From assembly GCF_029223585.1 (NCBI RefSeq), contig NZ_CP119423.1:930001-994000 (forward strand): DNA of 64,000 nucleotides. Reading direction: 5' to 3'. The notes under the pieces are model-generated. The model had not been told where the DNA came from. It saw only the letters and a program-made list of their open reading frames with translations, and ran no database searches. Positions 7,638 to 18,588 of this stretch are shown piece after piece. A program made the position numbers and the translations under genes. This DNA is from Photobacterium sp. DA100 (lineage in GTDB: Bacteria; Pseudomonadota; Gammaproteobacteria; Enterobacterales; Vibrionaceae). Within the stretch, counting starts at the first letter, position 1. Each line of letters starts with the position of its first letter.

Positions 7638-10391
7638 ATGACTAAAAAGTGGTTTACCGAAACGGTTGCCAGTACTGTGTCCAATTTGGGTACGTCAACC
7701 GAGAATGGTTTATCTTCTGAAGAAGTGAAAAAGCGCCAGGAGCAATTTGGCTCGAATGAACTGCAGGAACAGGCCGGCAAAACGGTTCTGGAATTGCTGG
7801 CGCATCAATTCAAGAATCCATTGATCTTCATCCTAGGGATCGGTGCGATTGTTTCCTTCTTCACTGGTCACTTGATTGATGCCGTGGCAATCGGTGTCAT
7901 CATTGTCATCAACGTGGTGATCGCTTTCTGGCAGGAATTCAAAGCCCAGAAAGGGATGGAAGCATTGCGCGACATGGCTGCACCGATGGCGCAGGTTCGT
8001 CGTAATGGTGAATGGGTAGATATCCCAGCTCGTGAGATTGTACCGGGTGATGTGCTCAAGATTAGTACCGGTGACATCCTTGCTGCCGATGTGCGTATCA
8101 TTGAAGCGAACCGTCTGTCTATCGACGAGGCTGCTCTGACCGGTGAATCTGAGCCGGTTAACAAGAAAGCCGATGCCCTGGAAGATGGGCACATCGGTCT
8201 TGGCGATCAGAAGAACATGGGCTTTATGACCACCATGGTCACTTCAGGTACAGGCCTGGGTATCGTTGTCGGTACCGGTATGCAGACCGAAGTGGGCCAC
8301 ATTGCCGACATGATGGCAAACACCGAAGAAACCAAGACCCCGATGCAAGAGCGTATGGATCTGATCGCCAAATCGCTAATGGTTGTCGCGCTGGGTGTGG
8401 TCGCGGTCGTTTGTGTTATCGGCCTTTACCACGGTATGCCGTGGCTTGAAATTCTGAATACGGGTATTTCACTGTCTGTGGCGGCAATTCCTGAAGGTCT
8501 GCCTACGGTTGTGACTATCGTTCTGACCATGGGTTCAACCCGCATGGTTAAGAGCAACGCACTGGCCAAGCAGCTGGCTGCGATTGAAACACTCGGTTCA
8601 ACAACGGTGATCTGTTCAGATAAGACAGGTACCCTAACCCAGAACCAGATGCAGGTGATGAAAGCTTACGATGCGTCTGGCCGTTACTGGGAAGTGAGCG
8701 GTAAAGGGTTCTCTCCTGAAGGCGAGTTCAAGCCGCTATCACACAGCACCGACGCCAAAGACAGCCCAGAGATGATGAAAGGCCTGGTGGTTGCGACGCT
8801 GTGTAATGATTCTGAATACATCCAAGACGGTGACAAGTCGACAGTACGCGGTAACCCAACCGAAGGCGCATTGATTGTAGCTGCAGCGAAAGCGGGGCTA
8901 CAGCAGGCTGAAATGCTGTCAAGCGGCGGCTACTCAATCGTTGAGAAGTTCCCGTTCGATTCTGGACGCAAGATGGCCTCGGTTATCGTGAAAGACCCAC
9001 AGGGTAAGCACTTCCTAGCTATCAAGGGGGCGCCAGATGTGGTTCTGCGCAATGCGTCAGGCTTTATGGTTAACGGTGAAGTTGTTGCTCACCAGCCAAC
9101 CTCAATGGAAGGTAACCTTGCGGTAGCGGCCAACCCAGCAGAAGAGATGGTTGTTAGCTACGAAGCGGCAATCCAGGATTTCGCCGAGCAGGCACTACGT
9201 ACCTTAGCGGTAGGTTTCCGTGAGCTGTCTGAGGACGACCTCAAGCGTGACCACACCGAACTTGAGCAGGATGTGACTATCCTTGGCCTATACGGCATCA
9301 TGGATCCACCGCGTCCGGAAGTGCGCGCAGCGGTAGACAGCTGTTACGACGCAGGTGTTCGCACGGTAATGATCACCGGTGACCATGCGCTGACGGCTGC
9401 TGCTATTGCCCGTGACATCGGTATTATCCGTAGCGAAGAAGATCTCGTAGTTACAGGTAGCCAGTTAGATGAGATGGACGATGAAGAACTCCGTCGTATC
9501 TGTCCGCAAGTTGCCGTATTTGCCCGTGTGACGCCTGAGCATAAGCTACGTATCGTACAGGCTCAGCAATACAACAACGAAGTTGCTGCAATGACTGGTG
9601 ACGGGGTAAACGATGCGCCAGCACTTCGCCGCGCTGACATCGGTGTTGCGATGGGTATCACAGGTACGTCAGTTGCAAAAGATTCCGGTGACCTGATCCT
9701 GCTGGATGATAACTTCAGCACTATCGTTAAAGCGGTACGCCAAGGGCGTCAGATCTTCGATAACCTGCGTAAGTTCATCCGTCAGGCACTGACTGCGAAC
9801 GTTGGTGAAGTATCGGTAATCCTGTTTGCTTTCCTATTCATGGGTCCAGAAGTTGCCCTGCCACTGACACCATTGATGATTCTATGGATCAACCTGGTAT
9901 CAGATGGCCTGCCAGCACTGGCTCTGGGTGTTGACCCTGAAGAGAAAGACCTGATGGAGCGTAAGCCGCGTAAGCGTAACGAAAGCTTCTTCAGCGATCA
10001 CCTAGGTACCCGTATCGTTATCCGTGGTCTGGCGCAGGGTGGTATGAGCTTCCTGGCATTTAACTGGGCGATGAACGCTGGCCTGAGCGCTAACTACGCA
10101 CAGACAATGGCTTTTGCGATGCTAGTGTTCTGTCAGCTATGGCACATCTTTGATTCACGCACGTTCAGCACGCTGTTCCGCAAGAACCCATTCACCAACA
10201 AATCACTGTTGGGTGCGGTAGCGCTGTCTGCAACGCTGTCTCTGGGTGTGATTTACACAGGCGTTGGCCAGTTCATCTTCAGCACAGAAGGTCTGTCTGG
10301 TAGCCACCTAATCACGGTGTTCTTGGCCGCATCACTGCCAACGCTGGTTCTATCTGGCTTGAAAGAAGTAACCAAGATCAAGTTTGTTTAA
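7638..10391 (+). CDS. P2A-type cation-transporting ATPase, probably Ca2+
   Basis: 917 residues from the ATG at 7638, which has GGAG nine bases upstream; the open frame also begins at a TTG at 7623 but without support. All P-type hallmarks are present: TGES in the actuator domain, the phosphorylation site CSDKTGTLT (Asp328), MITGDH, and the hinge [11 protein letters not shown]. The membrane segments carry PEGLP in M4, NVGEV in M5 and NLVSDGLPA in M6, the residues that form the two calcium sites of the SERCA group, so Ca2+ (or Mn2+) export is likely. The N-terminal cation-ATPase domain and the C-terminal four-helix region are complete. It appears to be a single-gene transcript. Confidence 0.88.
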   Translation: MTKKWFTETVASTVSNLGTSTENGLSSEEVKKRQEQFGSNELQEQAGKTVLELLAHQFKNPLIFILGIGAIVSFFTGHLIDAVAIGVIIVINVVIAFWQEFKAQKGMEALRDMAAPMAQVRRNGEWVDIPAREIVPGDVLKISTGDILAADVRIIEANRLSIDEAALTGESEPVNKKADALEDGHIGLGDQKNMGFMTTMVTSGTGLGIVVGTGMQTEVGHIADMMANTEETKTPMQERMDLIAKSLMVVALGVVAVVCVIGLYHGMPWLEILNTGISLSVAAIPEGLPTVVTIVLTMGSTRMVKSNALAKQLAAIETLGSTTVICSDKTGTLTQNQMQVMKAYDASGRYWEVSGKGFSPEGEFKPLSHSTDAKDSPEMMKGLVVATLCNDSEYIQDGDKSTVRGNPTEGALIVAAAKAGLQQAEMLSSGGYSIVEKFPFDSGRKMASVIVKDPQGKHFLAIKGAPDVVLRNASGFMVNGEVVAHQPTSMEGNLAVAANPAEEMVVSYEAAIQDFAEQALRTLAVGFRELSEDDLKRDHTELEQDVTILGLYGIMDPPRPEVRAAVDSCYDAGVRTVMITGDHALTAAAIARDIGIIRSEEDLVVTGSQLDEMDDEELRRICPQVAVFARVTPEHKLRIVQAQQYNNEVAAMTGDGVNDAPALRRADIGVAMGITGTSVAKDSGDLILLDDNFSTIVKAVRQGRQIFDNLRKFIRQALTANVGEVSVILFAFLFMGPEVALPLTPLMILWINLVSDGLPALALGVDPEEKDLMERKPRKRNESFFSDHLGTRIVIRGLAQGGMSFLAFNWAMNAGLSANYAQTMAFAMLVFCQLWHIFDSRTFSTLFRKNPFTNKSLLGAVALSATLSLGVIYTGVGQFIFSTEGLSGSHLITVFLAASLPTLVLSGLKEVTKIKFV

Positions 10392-10418
10392 TTACAAACA
10401 GCTGATAAATAGAAAATA

Positions 10419-10440
10419 AAAAGGGCCTTCGGGCCCTTTT
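10419..10440 (+). terminator. Terminator after the P-type ATPase
   Basis: AAGGGCC-TTCG-GGCCCTT stem-loop preceded by A-rich sequence and followed by TTTT. The same 20-base hairpin occurs in the opposite orientation at 10685-10704. Confidence 0.9.
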
Positions 10441-10560
10441 GTTGTTTAAAGAGCGGCCCTAAGGTTCTATGGGAAAGAGCGGAGCTATGGAAAGATGGAA
10501 ATACCGCTGTTTAGTAGTAGGCTCTGGTAAGTATATTTCAATTAGATCAATAGATTGACA

Positions 10561-10590
10561 GTAAGGTTTTGCTCGGGGGAGCATCCTTAC
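10561..10590. repeat. Interrupted hairpin next to the octamer array
   Basis: GTAAGG (10561-10566) pairs with CCTTAC (10585-10590), and TGCTC (10570-10574) with GAGCA (10579-10583) around a GGGG loop. It directly abuts the octamer repeats, sharing AC at 10589-10590. Function unknown. Confidence 0.5.
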
Positions 10591-10668
10591 AGAACCACAG
10601 AACCACAGAACCACAGAACCACAGAACCACAGAACCACAGAACCACAGAACCACAGAACCACAGAACC
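10589..10668. repeat. Ten perfect tandem copies of the octamer ACAGAACC
   Basis: Eighty bases made of ten uninterrupted copies of ACAGAACC (GGTTCTGT on the other strand). It lies in the 330-base non-coding gap between the convergent ATPase and gltA genes, inside two oppositely oriented copies of one terminator. No gene spans it: the open frames running through it on the minus strand are made only of the repeat and of antisense gltA sequence. Such arrays change length by replication slippage, so the copy number is probably variable between isolates; no regulatory effect can be inferred from its position. Confidence 0.97.
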
Positions 10669-10681
10669 GTTTTTGAATAAC

Positions 10682-10704
10682 AAAAAAGGGCCCGAAGGCC
10701 CTTT
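10682..10704 (-). terminator. Terminator of gltA
   Basis: On the minus strand AAAGGGCC-TTCG-GGCCCTTT is followed by a six-base T run (A run at 10682-10687 on the plus strand), 17 bases after the gltA stop. Confidence 0.9.
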
Positions 10705-10721
10705 CATTTAACGAACTGTGA

Positions 10722-12011
10722 TTATTCGCGCTCGTGTAGCGGTTTGAACTCGCGCTGGTTGTAACCGGTGTACAACTGGCGAGGACGTCCGATGCGGTTA
10801 CCCGGATCGTTGTGCATCTCGTTCCAGTGTGCAATCCACCCGATAGTACGTGACATGGCGAAGATAACCGTAAACATAGATACCGGGATGCCGATGGCCT
10901 TCAGGATGATACCTGAGTAGAAATCGACATTCGGGTACAGTTTCTTCTCGATGAAGTATTCATCGGATAGGGCAATACGCTCTAGCTCCATTGCAACATC
11001 AAGCAGTGGGTCCTGAATGTTCAGTTCCTGAAGTACATCATGGCACGCTTCACGCATAACTGTGGCACGAGGATCGTAGTTCTTGTAGACGCGGTGGCCA
11101 AATCCCATTAGGCGGAATGGGTCATCCTTGTCTTTCGCACGCTCAACGAATTCTGGGATTTTATCGACACTGCCGATCTCTTCCAGCATCTTCAAGCATG
11201 CTTCGTTAGCACCGCCGTGGGCAGGTCCCCAAAGTGATGCGATACCCGCCGCGATACAGGCAAATGGGTTTGCGCCCGAAGAACCGGCTAGGCGGACGGT
11301 TGATGTTGAAGCGTTCTGCTCGTGGTCGGCGTGCAGGGTAAAGATCTTATCCATTGCACGGGCCACAACTGGGCTTACCTCATACTCTTCACACGGTGTC
11401 GCAAACATCATATGCAGGAAGTTCTCGGCATAATCAAGGTCGTTACGTGGGAAGATAAATGGTTGACCGATTGAGTACTTGTAACACATTGCTGCCAGTG
11501 TCGGCATTTTCGACAGTAGGCGGAACGCAGTGATTTCACGGTGGGTATCGTTATTGATATCCAGTGAATCATGGTAGAACGCAGCAAGTGCACCCACCAC
11601 GCCACACATAACAGCCATTGGGTGCGCATCACGGCGGAAACCGTGGAAGAAGCTTGAGATCTGCTCATGCACCATGGTGTGACGAGTTACTGTGGTACGG
11701 AATGTTTCGTACTGCTCGCGGGTCGGAACCTCACCGTAAAGAAGGATGTAACACACTTCCAAATAGTCGGCGTTATTGGCCAATTGGTCAATCGGGTATC
11801 CGCGGTGAAGCAGAATACCTTTATCACCATCAATGTAAGTAATTTGAGATTCACATGATGCAGTGGCTAGAAAACCAGGGTCGAATGTAAAATAACCGTT
11901 AGCTCCAAGCTTACGTACATCAATTACTTCAGGCCCTTCAGTGCCCCCGATAATCGGCAGTTCGACGGGTGCTTTCCCTTCAATGTGAAGAGTAGCTTTC
12001 TTGTCTGCCAT
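10722..12011 (-). CDS. gltA: Citrate synthase (type II)
   Basis: 429 residues, typical of the hexameric, NADH-sensitive type II enzyme of gamma-proteobacteria. It condenses oxaloacetate and acetyl-CoA to citrate, the entry step of the TCA cycle. Catalytic histidines are in [10 protein letters not shown] and in [15 protein letters not shown], and the catalytic aspartate is in the C-terminal NVDFYSG. The N-terminal beta-rich domain ([20 protein letters not shown]) that carries the NADH site is present. A GGAGAT site precedes the ATG at 12011. The gene diverges from sdhCDAB, as in Escherichia coli. Confidence 0.97.
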   Translation of the reverse strand: MADKKATLHIEGKAPVELPIIGGTEGPEVIDVRKLGANGYFTFDPGFLATASCESQITYIDGDKGILLHRGYPIDQLANNADYLEVCYILLYGEVPTREQYETFRTTVTRHTMVHEQISSFFHGFRRDAHPMAVMCGVVGALAAFYHDSLDINNDTHREITAFRLLSKMPTLAAMCYKYSIGQPFIFPRNDLDYAENFLHMMFATPCEEYEVSPVVARAMDKIFTLHADHEQNASTSTVRLAGSSGANPFACIAAGIASLWGPAHGGANEACLKMLEEIGSVDKIPEFVERAKDKDDPFRLMGFGHRVYKNYDPRATVMREACHDVLQELNIQDPLLDVAMELERIALSDEYFIEKKLYPNVDFYSGIILKAIGIPVSMFTVIFAMSRTIGWIAHWNEMHNDPGNRIGRPRQLYTGYNQREFKPLHERE

Positions 12012-12419
12012 AACAATCTCCTTTGCTTTTTATAATCCTAATCCAAGGCGGATGTACATTTGTTGTACCGATCAGCAGCCCAAATGTCAATTTTTGTGCT
12101 TGCTTGTGTGCGCTTGTTAATAAGTTTGGACAAAAAGATGCAAATTTCTAAAAGCGTGTTAGAGGTCATGTAACAGGGTTTGTAATTGATTGTTGCGCGG
12201 CGTATACTCGCGGCAGGTCTCTGGTTCTGCCGCCGCCAGACGCAAATGCCAAAGTTATCAATAATTAGAGTAAGTTAGGGAAGGCACTGTTTTACATTTG
12301 CATGTAGAACATAATTGCAACCTCGAGTTACAGTTATGTTAACGCACTTGTTCGGCGTCAGTAGAAGCAGGGAGTGATAACAATAACATTGCTTCAATGG
12401 AGCTGAGTGGGCAATCACC
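12012..12419. promoter_or_regulatory. Divergent gltA-sdhC control region
   Basis: A 408-base gap with no gene. It must hold the promoters for gltA (minus) and the sdh-suc operon (plus). The best visible plus-strand promoter is TTGTAA (12180-12185), 17 bases, TATACT (12203-12208), which would give a leader of roughly 200 bases before sdhC. TGTTAATAA near 12115 resembles part of an ArcA site, an expected regulator in this family, but this is only suggestive. A GGCAG/CTGCC inverted repeat follows the promoter near 12213-12231. Confidence 0.45.
12180..12208 (+). promoter_or_regulatory. Candidate sigma-70 promoter for sdhCDAB-sucABCD
   Basis: A TTGTAA box (four of six matches to consensus) and a TATACT box (five of six) are separated by 17 bases. 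No start-site data are available, so this is a prediction from sequence alone. Confidence 0.45.
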
Positions 12420-12800
12420 GTGAAAGTAAATAAGCCAAGACCTGTCAACCTCGACCTACAGACGATTCGCTTTCCCCTTACTGCGATAGCGTCTATCTTG
12501 CATCGCGTCTCCGGCGTGATCACCTTTGTTGCCGTGGCTATCCTGCTATGGCTGCTAGGCCTTTCTCTGTCATCCCCCGAAGGTTTTGCGAGCGCAGCTG
12601 GTATCGTAGACAGCTTCTTCGTGAAATTGGTGTTGTGGGGCATCCTGACGGCGCTGTTCTACCACATCGTGGTGGGGATCCGTCATTTGCTAATGGACAT
12701 GGGATATTTTGAAGAAATGGAGACCGGTATCAAAAGTGCCAAAGTGAGCTTTGTCATTGTCGGTGTGCTGTCTCTGTTAGCAGGAGGCCTGGTATGGTAA
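12420..12800 (+). CDS. sdhC: Succinate dehydrogenase cytochrome b556 subunit SdhC
   Basis: 126 residues with three predicted membrane helices. The N-terminus [20 protein letters not shown] and the following [12 protein letters not shown] are nearly the Escherichia coli sequence; the serine and arginine of HRVSG help form the quinone site and HHVVGIRH-like DH residues ([13 protein letters not shown]) hold the haem ligand histidine. It anchors SdhAB in the inner membrane and binds haem b together with SdhD. The start is GTG at 12420. The end overlaps sdhD by seven bases, indicating translational coupling. Confidence 0.96.
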   Translation: MKVNKPRPVNLDLQTIRFPLTAIASILHRVSGVITFVAVAILLWLLGLSLSSPEGFASAAGIVDSFFVKLVLWGILTALFYHIVVGIRHLLMDMGYFEEMETGIKSAKVSFVIVGVLSLLAGGLVW

Positions 12801-13141
12801 ACAACGTCTCAACAATCGGCCGTAATGGAATTCATGACTTTATCCTGATCCGTGCTACCGCCATCATTCTTACGCTGTACACCCTTTATATGGTGGGCTT
12901 CTTTGCCTTTGGCCCGGAACTGACCTTCGAAACCTGGACGGCCTTTTTTGGCAAGCTGAGTACCAAGGTCTTCACAATGTTGGCGTTGCTGTCGATCCTC
13001 ATCCATGCCTGGATCGGCTTGTGGCAAGTGCTGACTGACTACATTAAGCCTGCCGCGCTGCGAGCCGGTATCCAGTTTGTTGTAGTTGCTGTTCTTTTTG
13101 TTTACCTGTTCTCAGGTTTCTTTATTGTGTGGGGTGCGTAA
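12794..13141 (+). CDS. sdhD: Succinate dehydrogenase hydrophobic anchor SdhD
   Basis: 115 residues with three hydrophobic helices (about residues 18-40, 52-75 and 88-113). The segment [17 protein letters not shown] contains the haem-ligand histidine and the conserved Asp-Tyr pair of the ubiquinone pocket. With SdhC it forms the membrane domain of complex II. Its stop codon is immediately followed by the GTG of sdhA with no gap. Confidence 0.95.
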   Translation: MVNNVSTIGRNGIHDFILIRATAIILTLYTLYMVGFFAFGPELTFETWTAFFGKLSTKVFTMLALLSILIHAWIGLWQVLTDYIKPAALRAGIQFVVVAVLFVYLFSGFFIVWGA

Positions 13142-14908
13142 GTGAGCATTGCAGTTCGTGAATTTGATGCGGTAGTAATTGGTGCTGGTGGTGCAGGGAT
13201 GCGTGCGGCACTACAGATTTCTGAGCAGGGCTTGAAATGTGCGCTGCTTTCCAAAGTTTTCCCTACCCGCTCCCACACGGTATCGGCACAGGGCGGGATC
13301 ACCGTTGCACTGGGTAACTCTCACCCAGATAACTGGCAGTGGCACATGTACGATACCGTTAAGGGGTCTGACTACATCGGTGACCAAGATGCCATCGAGT
13401 ATATGTGTAAAAATGGTCCGAAATCAGTAATTGAACTGGAAAAGATGGGCTTGCCGTTTTCGCGTTTCGATAACGGTACTATCTACCAGCGCCCGTTCGG
13501 CGGCCAGTCGAAAGAGTTCGGTGGCGAGCAGGCAGCGCGCACCGCAGCAGCGGCAGACCGTACTGGCCATGCCTTGCTGCATACGCTTTACCAGCAAAAT
13601 GTGAAGCACAAAACAACCATTTTCTCCGAGTGGTATGCGCTGGACTTGGTGAAGAACCAGGACGGTGCGATCCTGGGCTGTACTGCGCTTTGCATGGAAA
13701 CCGGTGAAATCTGCTATTTCAAAGCGAAAGCGACTATCCTTGCCACCGGCGGTGCCGGTCGCATTTACGCCTCTACGACTAATGCCCACATCAATACCGG
13801 GGACGGTGTTGGCATGGCACTGCGTGCCGGTGTACCGATGCAGGATATGGAAATGTGGCAGTTCCACCCGACAGGTATTGCTGGTGCCGGGGTACTGGTA
13901 ACCGAAGGCTGTCGTGGTGAAGGTGGCTACCTGCTTAACAAAGACGGTGAGCGCTTCATGGAGCGCTATGCGCCCAATGCCAAAGACTTGGCAGGCCGTG
14001 ACGTCGTTGCCCGTTCTATGATGGTTGAGATCCGTGAAGGCCGCGGCTGTGACGGTCCATGGGGACCACATATCAAGCTGAAGATGGATCACTTGGGTAA
14101 AGATGTGCTTGAGTCACGTCTGCCGGGTATCTGTGAATTGTCCCGTACCTTTGCCCACGTTGATCCGGTTAAAGAGCCAATTCCAGTTATCCCGACCTGC
14201 CACTACATGATGGGCGGGGTGCCGACTCAGGTATCGGGTCAGGCAATCAAGCAGAACGCGGCCGGTGATGATGTCGAGGTGCAGGGCCTATTTGCCTGTG
14301 GTGAAATCGCTTCGGTTTCGGTCCACGGGGCGAACCGTCTTGGCGGTAACTCACTGCTTGACCTCGTGGTCTTTGGTCGTGCGACCGGCCTGCACTTGGG
14401 TGAAACCTTACTGGCGCAGGCAGAAGCGCGCCCGGCAACAGATTCAGATATTGAAGCGTCTTTGGCTCGAGTGAACCGTTGGAATAGCACCCAGAAGGGT
14501 GAAGACCCGGTTCAGATCCGCAAAGATTTGCAGACTTGTATGCAGAACAACTTCTCGGTCTTCCGTGAAGGTGAAGCAATGGCTACCGGTTTGGAAGAGC
14601 TGAAAGTGATCCGCGAACGCCTCAAAGATGCTCGTCTTGATGACACATCAACGGAGTTCAATACTCAGCGTATTGAATGTTTGGAGCTAGAGAACTTGAT
14701 GGAAACGGCCTATGCAACGGCGGTGGCGGCGAACTACCGTACCGAAAGCCGTGGTGCCCACGCCCGTTTCGACTTCCCTGAGCGTGATGATGAACAATGG
14801 CTATGTCACTCTATCTATAATCCAGAGACAGAGCAGATGTCCAAGCGTGATGTCAATATGACGCCGATTCATCGTGAAGCATTTCCGCCGAAAGCGCGTA
14901 CGTACTAA
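13142..14908 (+). CDS. sdhA: Succinate dehydrogenase flavoprotein subunit SdhA
   Basis: 588 residues, the standard length. The FAD dinucleotide-binding motif is [13 protein letters not shown] near residues 12-24; the histidine that carries covalent FAD lies in SHTVSAQGG; substrate and catalytic residues lie in [19 protein letters not shown], in [10 protein letters not shown] (the proton-shuttle arginine region) and in PTCHYMMGG. It oxidises succinate to fumarate on the cytoplasmic side of the membrane. The GTG start at 13142 follows directly on the sdhD stop. Confidence 0.97.
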   Translation: MSIAVREFDAVVIGAGGAGMRAALQISEQGLKCALLSKVFPTRSHTVSAQGGITVALGNSHPDNWQWHMYDTVKGSDYIGDQDAIEYMCKNGPKSVIELEKMGLPFSRFDNGTIYQRPFGGQSKEFGGEQAARTAAAADRTGHALLHTLYQQNVKHKTTIFSEWYALDLVKNQDGAILGCTALCMETGEICYFKAKATILATGGAGRIYASTTNAHINTGDGVGMALRAGVPMQDMEMWQFHPTGIAGAGVLVTEGCRGEGGYLLNKDGERFMERYAPNAKDLAGRDVVARSMMVEIREGRGCDGPWGPHIKLKMDHLGKDVLESRLPGICELSRTFAHVDPVKEPIPVIPTCHYMMGGVPTQVSGQAIKQNAAGDDVEVQGLFACGEIASVSVHGANRLGGNSLLDLVVFGRATGLHLGETLLAQAEARPATDSDIEASLARVNRWNSTQKGEDPVQIRKDLQTCMQNNFSVFREGEAMATGLEELKVIRERLKDARLDDTSTEFNTQRIECLELENLMETAYATAVAANYRTESRGAHARFDFPERDDEQWLCHSIYNPETEQMSKRDVNMTPIHREAFPPKARTY

Positions 14909-14923
14909 GGGGAGGATAGAACT

Positions 14924-15637
14924 ATGAAACTGAATTTCTCGATTTACCGCTATAACCCTGATGTAGACAACGCGCCGCACATGAAGGGCTACACCCTGGA
15001 GGTGCCGGAAGGCTCTGACATGATGGTGCTCGATGCGCTGATCCTGCTCAAAGAGCAGGATCCCACCCTGGCGTTTCGCCGCTCTTGCCGTGAAGGGGTC
15101 TGTGGCTCTGACGGTATCAATATGAACGGCAAGAATGGCCTGGCCTGTATCACGCCGCTGTCGGCATTGACTGACCAGAGCACTATCGTGATCCGCCCGT
15201 TGCCGGGACTGCCGGTTATCCGTGACTTGATCATCGATATGGAGCAGTTTTACACCAACTATGCCAAAGTGAAACCTTTCTTGATTGATGATGGCGCCCA
15301 ACCGCCAGCGCGCGAGAACCTGCAAATGCCGGAGGAGCGTGCCCACCTTGATGGTTTGTATGAGTGCATTATGTGTGCCTGCTGCTCGACGTCGTGTCCG
15401 TCATTCTGGTGGAACCCAGATAAATTCATCGGACCAGCAGGCTTGCTGGCCGCCTATCGTTGGCTAATTGACAGTCGTGATACGGCAACTGATGAACGTT
15501 TATCTGATCTGGACGACGCTTTTAGCGTTTTTCGTTGCCATGGCATCATGAACTGTGTAAATGTTTGTCCTAAAGGGTTAAATCCGACGAAAGCAATTGG
15601 ACACATCAAGTCGATGTTGTTAAAACGTGCGGTGTAA
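14924..15637 (+). CDS. sdhB: Succinate dehydrogenase iron-sulfur subunit SdhB
   Basis: 237 residues. Three cluster motifs are visible: CREGVCGSDG with a later Cys in NGLAC for the 2Fe-2S centre, CIMCACCSTSCP for the 4Fe-4S centre, and CHGIMNCVNVCPKGLNP for the 3Fe-4S centre and shared ligands. It passes electrons from SdhA to ubiquinone at SdhCD. GGGGAGG sits just before the ATG. An imperfect GCTGGCT/AGCCAGC hairpin at 15658-15688 lies between it and sucA but has no T-run, so read-through into suc is expected. Confidence 0.97.
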   Translation: MKLNFSIYRYNPDVDNAPHMKGYTLEVPEGSDMMVLDALILLKEQDPTLAFRRSCREGVCGSDGINMNGKNGLACITPLSALTDQSTIVIRPLPGLPVIRDLIIDMEQFYTNYAKVKPFLIDDGAQPPARENLQMPEERAHLDGLYECIMCACCSTSCPSFWWNPDKFIGPAGLLAAYRWLIDSRDTATDERLSDLDDAFSVFRCHGIMNCVNVCPKGLNPTKAIGHIKSMLLKRAV

Positions 15638-15746
15638 ATAATAGAATTATCGATATGCTGGCTTCATGATTCGCTCTCAGGAGCCAGCCTCAATTCCGGT
15701 GAGCAAGACCGGGAAAATGGCGATAACTAGTGGTTAAGGGAAAACA

Positions 15747-18557
15747 ATGCAGAACGGCGTTATGAAGGCTTGGCTTGAGTCTTCACACCTGGCTGGCGCC
15801 AATGCAACTTATGTAGAGGAACTCTACGAGTTGTATCTTAGCGACCCAGATTTAGTAGATGAAGAGTGGCGTCACGTGTTCAGTGATTTGCCTGTCGTGA
15901 ATGAGACGGTTGTAGAACAGCCCCATTCACGTGTTCGCGACTATTTCCGGCGTCTAGCGAAGGAAACAACCTATCTAAGTGCGACCGTCAGCGATCCAGA
16001 TGTTGATGCTAAGCAGGTTAAGGTATTGCAGTTGATTAACGCATACCGTTTCCGCGGGCACCAGCATGCAAACTTAGATCCGTTGGGGCTATGGCAGCAG
16101 GAGCGGGTATCCGATCTCGATCCTGAATTCCATAACCTGACCGTCGATGACTTCAACGAGACATTCAATGTCGGCTCTTTTGCCATCGGGCAGGAGACCA
16201 TGAAGTTGTCAGAACTTTATGATGCGCTGAAGAAGACCTACTGCGGCTCCATCGGTGCAGAATATATGCACATTACCAATACTGACGAAAAGCGCTGGCT
16301 TCAGCAGCGCCTTGAGTCGGTTGTTGGACGCGGCACTTTTACCAAGGAAGAGAAACTGACTTTCTTGGACGAGCTTACCGCTGCGGAAGGGCTTGAGCGC
16401 TACCTGGGCGCGAAATTCCCGGGGGCCAAGCGCTTCTCGCTGGAAGGGGGCGATGCCCTGATCCCTATGGTCAAAGAGCTGATCCGCTACGCCGGTTCCA
16501 ACGGTGCCCGTGAAGTGGTTGTCGGCATGGCCCACCGTGGCCGGTTGAACATGCTGGTCAACGTGCTGGGTAAAAAACCACAGGACTTGTTTGATGAGTT
16601 TGCCGGTAAGCACGACGAGACGTGGGGTACTGGCGATGTGAAATATCACCAGGGGTTCTCGGCCGACTTTGCGACACCGGGCGGTGATGTGCACCTTGTG
16701 CTGGCATTTAACCCCTCCCACCTCGAGATCGTAAACCCGGTCGTGGTCGGTTCGGTTCGGGCCAGACAAGACCGCTTGGGCGATAGAGATGGCTCGCAGG
16801 TTCTGCCGATCACCATCCACGGTGACTCGGCGATCGCTGGCCAGGGGGTGGTTGCGGAAACATTCAATATGTCCCAGTCGCGTGGTTACCAGGTCGGTGG
16901 CACGGTGCGTATCGTGGTGAATAACCAGATCGGCTTTACGACCTCCAACCCGCATGATACCCGTTCGACCCAGTACTGTACCGATATCGCCAAAATGGTA
17001 CAGGCACCGATTTTCCACGTTAACGCCGATGATCCAGAAGCGGTCGCTTTCGTTACCCGTATTGCCTTGGACTTCCGGAATACCTTCAAGCGCGACGTGG
17101 TGATTGATCTGGTGTGTTACCGCCGCCACGGCCACAATGAGGCGGATGAGCCGAATGCGACTCAGCCGTTGATGTACCAAAAAATCAAGAAGCACCCGAC
17201 ACCGCGTAAGATCTATGCCGATTCACTGACCGATGAAGGCACGGTTGATCTGGAAACTGCCACGTCACTGATCAACGAGTACCGTGATGCTCTTGACCGG
17301 GGTGAGTGCGTGGTCAAAGAGTGGCGCCCGATGAAACTTCACTCGGTAGACTGGGCACCGTATATCGGCCATGACTGGACGGTGGACTGGGATAATCAGG
17401 TTGACTACACCCGTCTGCAGGAGCTTGCCCAGCGGGTCTGCCAGTTCCCAGAAAGCCACAAGCTTCAGAGCCGTGTGCAGAAACTGTATAACGATCGCAT
17501 GGCAATGGCGGAAGGTGAAAGGGCGATTGACTGGGGGATGGCTGAAACCTTGGCGTATGCCACCTTGGTTGACGAAGGTAAGCGAATCCGTATTACCGGC
17601 CAGGATTCAGGCCGGGGTACTTTCTTCCACCGCCATTCGGTACTTCACAACCAGAATGATGCGAGCACCTATATTCCGCTTGCCAATATCCATGATAAGC
17701 AAGGTCCTTTCCAAGTCTTTGACTCGGTACTGTCAGAAGAGGCGGTGCTGGCTTTTGAATACGGTTATGCCACGGCTGAACCAAGCGGCCTGACTATTTG
17801 GGAGGCTCAGTTTGGTGATTTTGCCAATGGTGCCCAGGTGGTGATTGACCAGTTCATCAGCTCTGGTGAGCAGAAGTGGGGCCGGATGTGCGGTTTGACC
17901 ATGCTGTTGCCGCACGGCTACGAAGGGCAGGGGCCCGAGCACTCGTCGGCTCGCCTCGAGCGTTATCTGCAGTTGTGTGCTGAACAGAACATGCAGGTAG
18001 TGATCCCATCGACGCCGGCACAGGTTTACCACATGCTGCGTCGCCAGGTGGTTCGCCCGATGCGTCGCCCATTGGTGGTGATGTCGCCGAAGTCGCTGCT
18101 GCGCCACCCGCTGTGTATCTCGAGCCTGGATGATCTGGCAAACGGTACTTTCCAGCCGGCAATCGGTGAGATTGACGATCTTGATCCGAAACAGGTCAAG
18201 CGCGTGGTGTTCTGTTCGGGTAAGGTCTATTTTGACCTGCTGGAGCAACGCCGCAAGAACGAGCAGACCGATGTGGCGATCGTGCGTATCGAGCAGCTTT
18301 ATCCGTTCCCGAAAGAAGACGTTGAAGCTGCCCTGGCGGACTATCAACATGTTACTGATTTTATTTGGTGTCAGGAAGAACCTCAGAACCAAGGTGCCTG
18401 GTACTCTAGCCAGCACAACTTCCGTTCTGCGCTTCCGGCCGGCGCCCAGCTTGAATATGCAGGCCGTCCGGCTTCAGCATCTCCGGCTGTTGGCTACATG
18501 TCGGTTCACCTGAAACAGCAAAAAGCGTTGATCGAAGACGCATTGACCATAGATTAA
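15747..18557 (+). CDS. sucA: 2-oxoglutarate dehydrogenase E1 component
   Basis: 936 residues. E1 is the thiamine diphosphate enzyme that decarboxylates 2-oxoglutarate and transfers the succinyl group to the lipoyl arm of SucB. The N-terminal E2-binding segment ([20 protein letters not shown]) resembles the Escherichia coli protein. The diphosphate/metal site is in [15 protein letters not shown] and [11 protein letters not shown], and the [10 protein letters not shown] motif is present. The partner dehydrogenase E3 (lpd) is not in the window and is normally encoded with the pyruvate dehydrogenase genes. An AAGGGAA site precedes the ATG. Confidence 0.97.
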   Translation: MQNGVMKAWLESSHLAGANATYVEELYELYLSDPDLVDEEWRHVFSDLPVVNETVVEQPHSRVRDYFRRLAKETTYLSATVSDPDVDAKQVKVLQLINAYRFRGHQHANLDPLGLWQQERVSDLDPEFHNLTVDDFNETFNVGSFAIGQETMKLSELYDALKKTYCGSIGAEYMHITNTDEKRWLQQRLESVVGRGTFTKEEKLTFLDELTAAEGLERYLGAKFPGAKRFSLEGGDALIPMVKELIRYAGSNGAREVVVGMAHRGRLNMLVNVLGKKPQDLFDEFAGKHDETWGTGDVKYHQGFSADFATPGGDVHLVLAFNPSHLEIVNPVVVGSVRARQDRLGDRDGSQVLPITIHGDSAIAGQGVVAETFNMSQSRGYQVGGTVRIVVNNQIGFTTSNPHDTRSTQYCTDIAKMVQAPIFHVNADDPEAVAFVTRIALDFRNTFKRDVVIDLVCYRRHGHNEADEPNATQPLMYQKIKKHPTPRKIYADSLTDEGTVDLETATSLINEYRDALDRGECVVKEWRPMKLHSVDWAPYIGHDWTVDWDNQVDYTRLQELAQRVCQFPESHKLQSRVQKLYNDRMAMAEGERAIDWGMAETLAYATLVDEGKRIRITGQDSGRGTFFHRHSVLHNQNDASTYIPLANIHDKQGPFQVFDSVLSEEAVLAFEYGYATAEPSGLTIWEAQFGDFANGAQVVIDQFISSGEQKWGRMCGLTMLLPHGYEGQGPEHSSARLERYLQLCAEQNMQVVIPSTPAQVYHMLRRQVVRPMRRPLVVMSPKSLLRHPLCISSLDDLANGTFQPAIGEIDDLDPKQVKRVVFCSGKVYFDLLEQRRKNEQTDVAIVRIEQLYPFPKEDVEAALADYQHVTDFIWCQEEPQNQGAWYSSQHNFRSALPAGAQLEYAGRPASASPAVGYMSVHLKQQKALIEDALTID

Positions 18558-18588
18558 TAAGAACTGGAACAAAAAGGACAAAACCGAT

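Noticed and set aside
10589..10668. CRISPR array
   Set aside because: The repeat is 8 bp without spacers and no cas genes are present.
10547..10834. Minus-strand frame reading through the octamers with a repeating VVLWFCGS pattern
   Set aside because: The peptide is only the translation of the 8-bp repeat plus antisense gltA. The octamer length shifts the frame, and there is no ribosome binding site.
15658..15688. Terminator between sdhB and sucA
   Set aside because: The GCTGGCT/AGCCAGC stem is short, with a long loop and no T-run; sdh and suc genes are normally one transcript.
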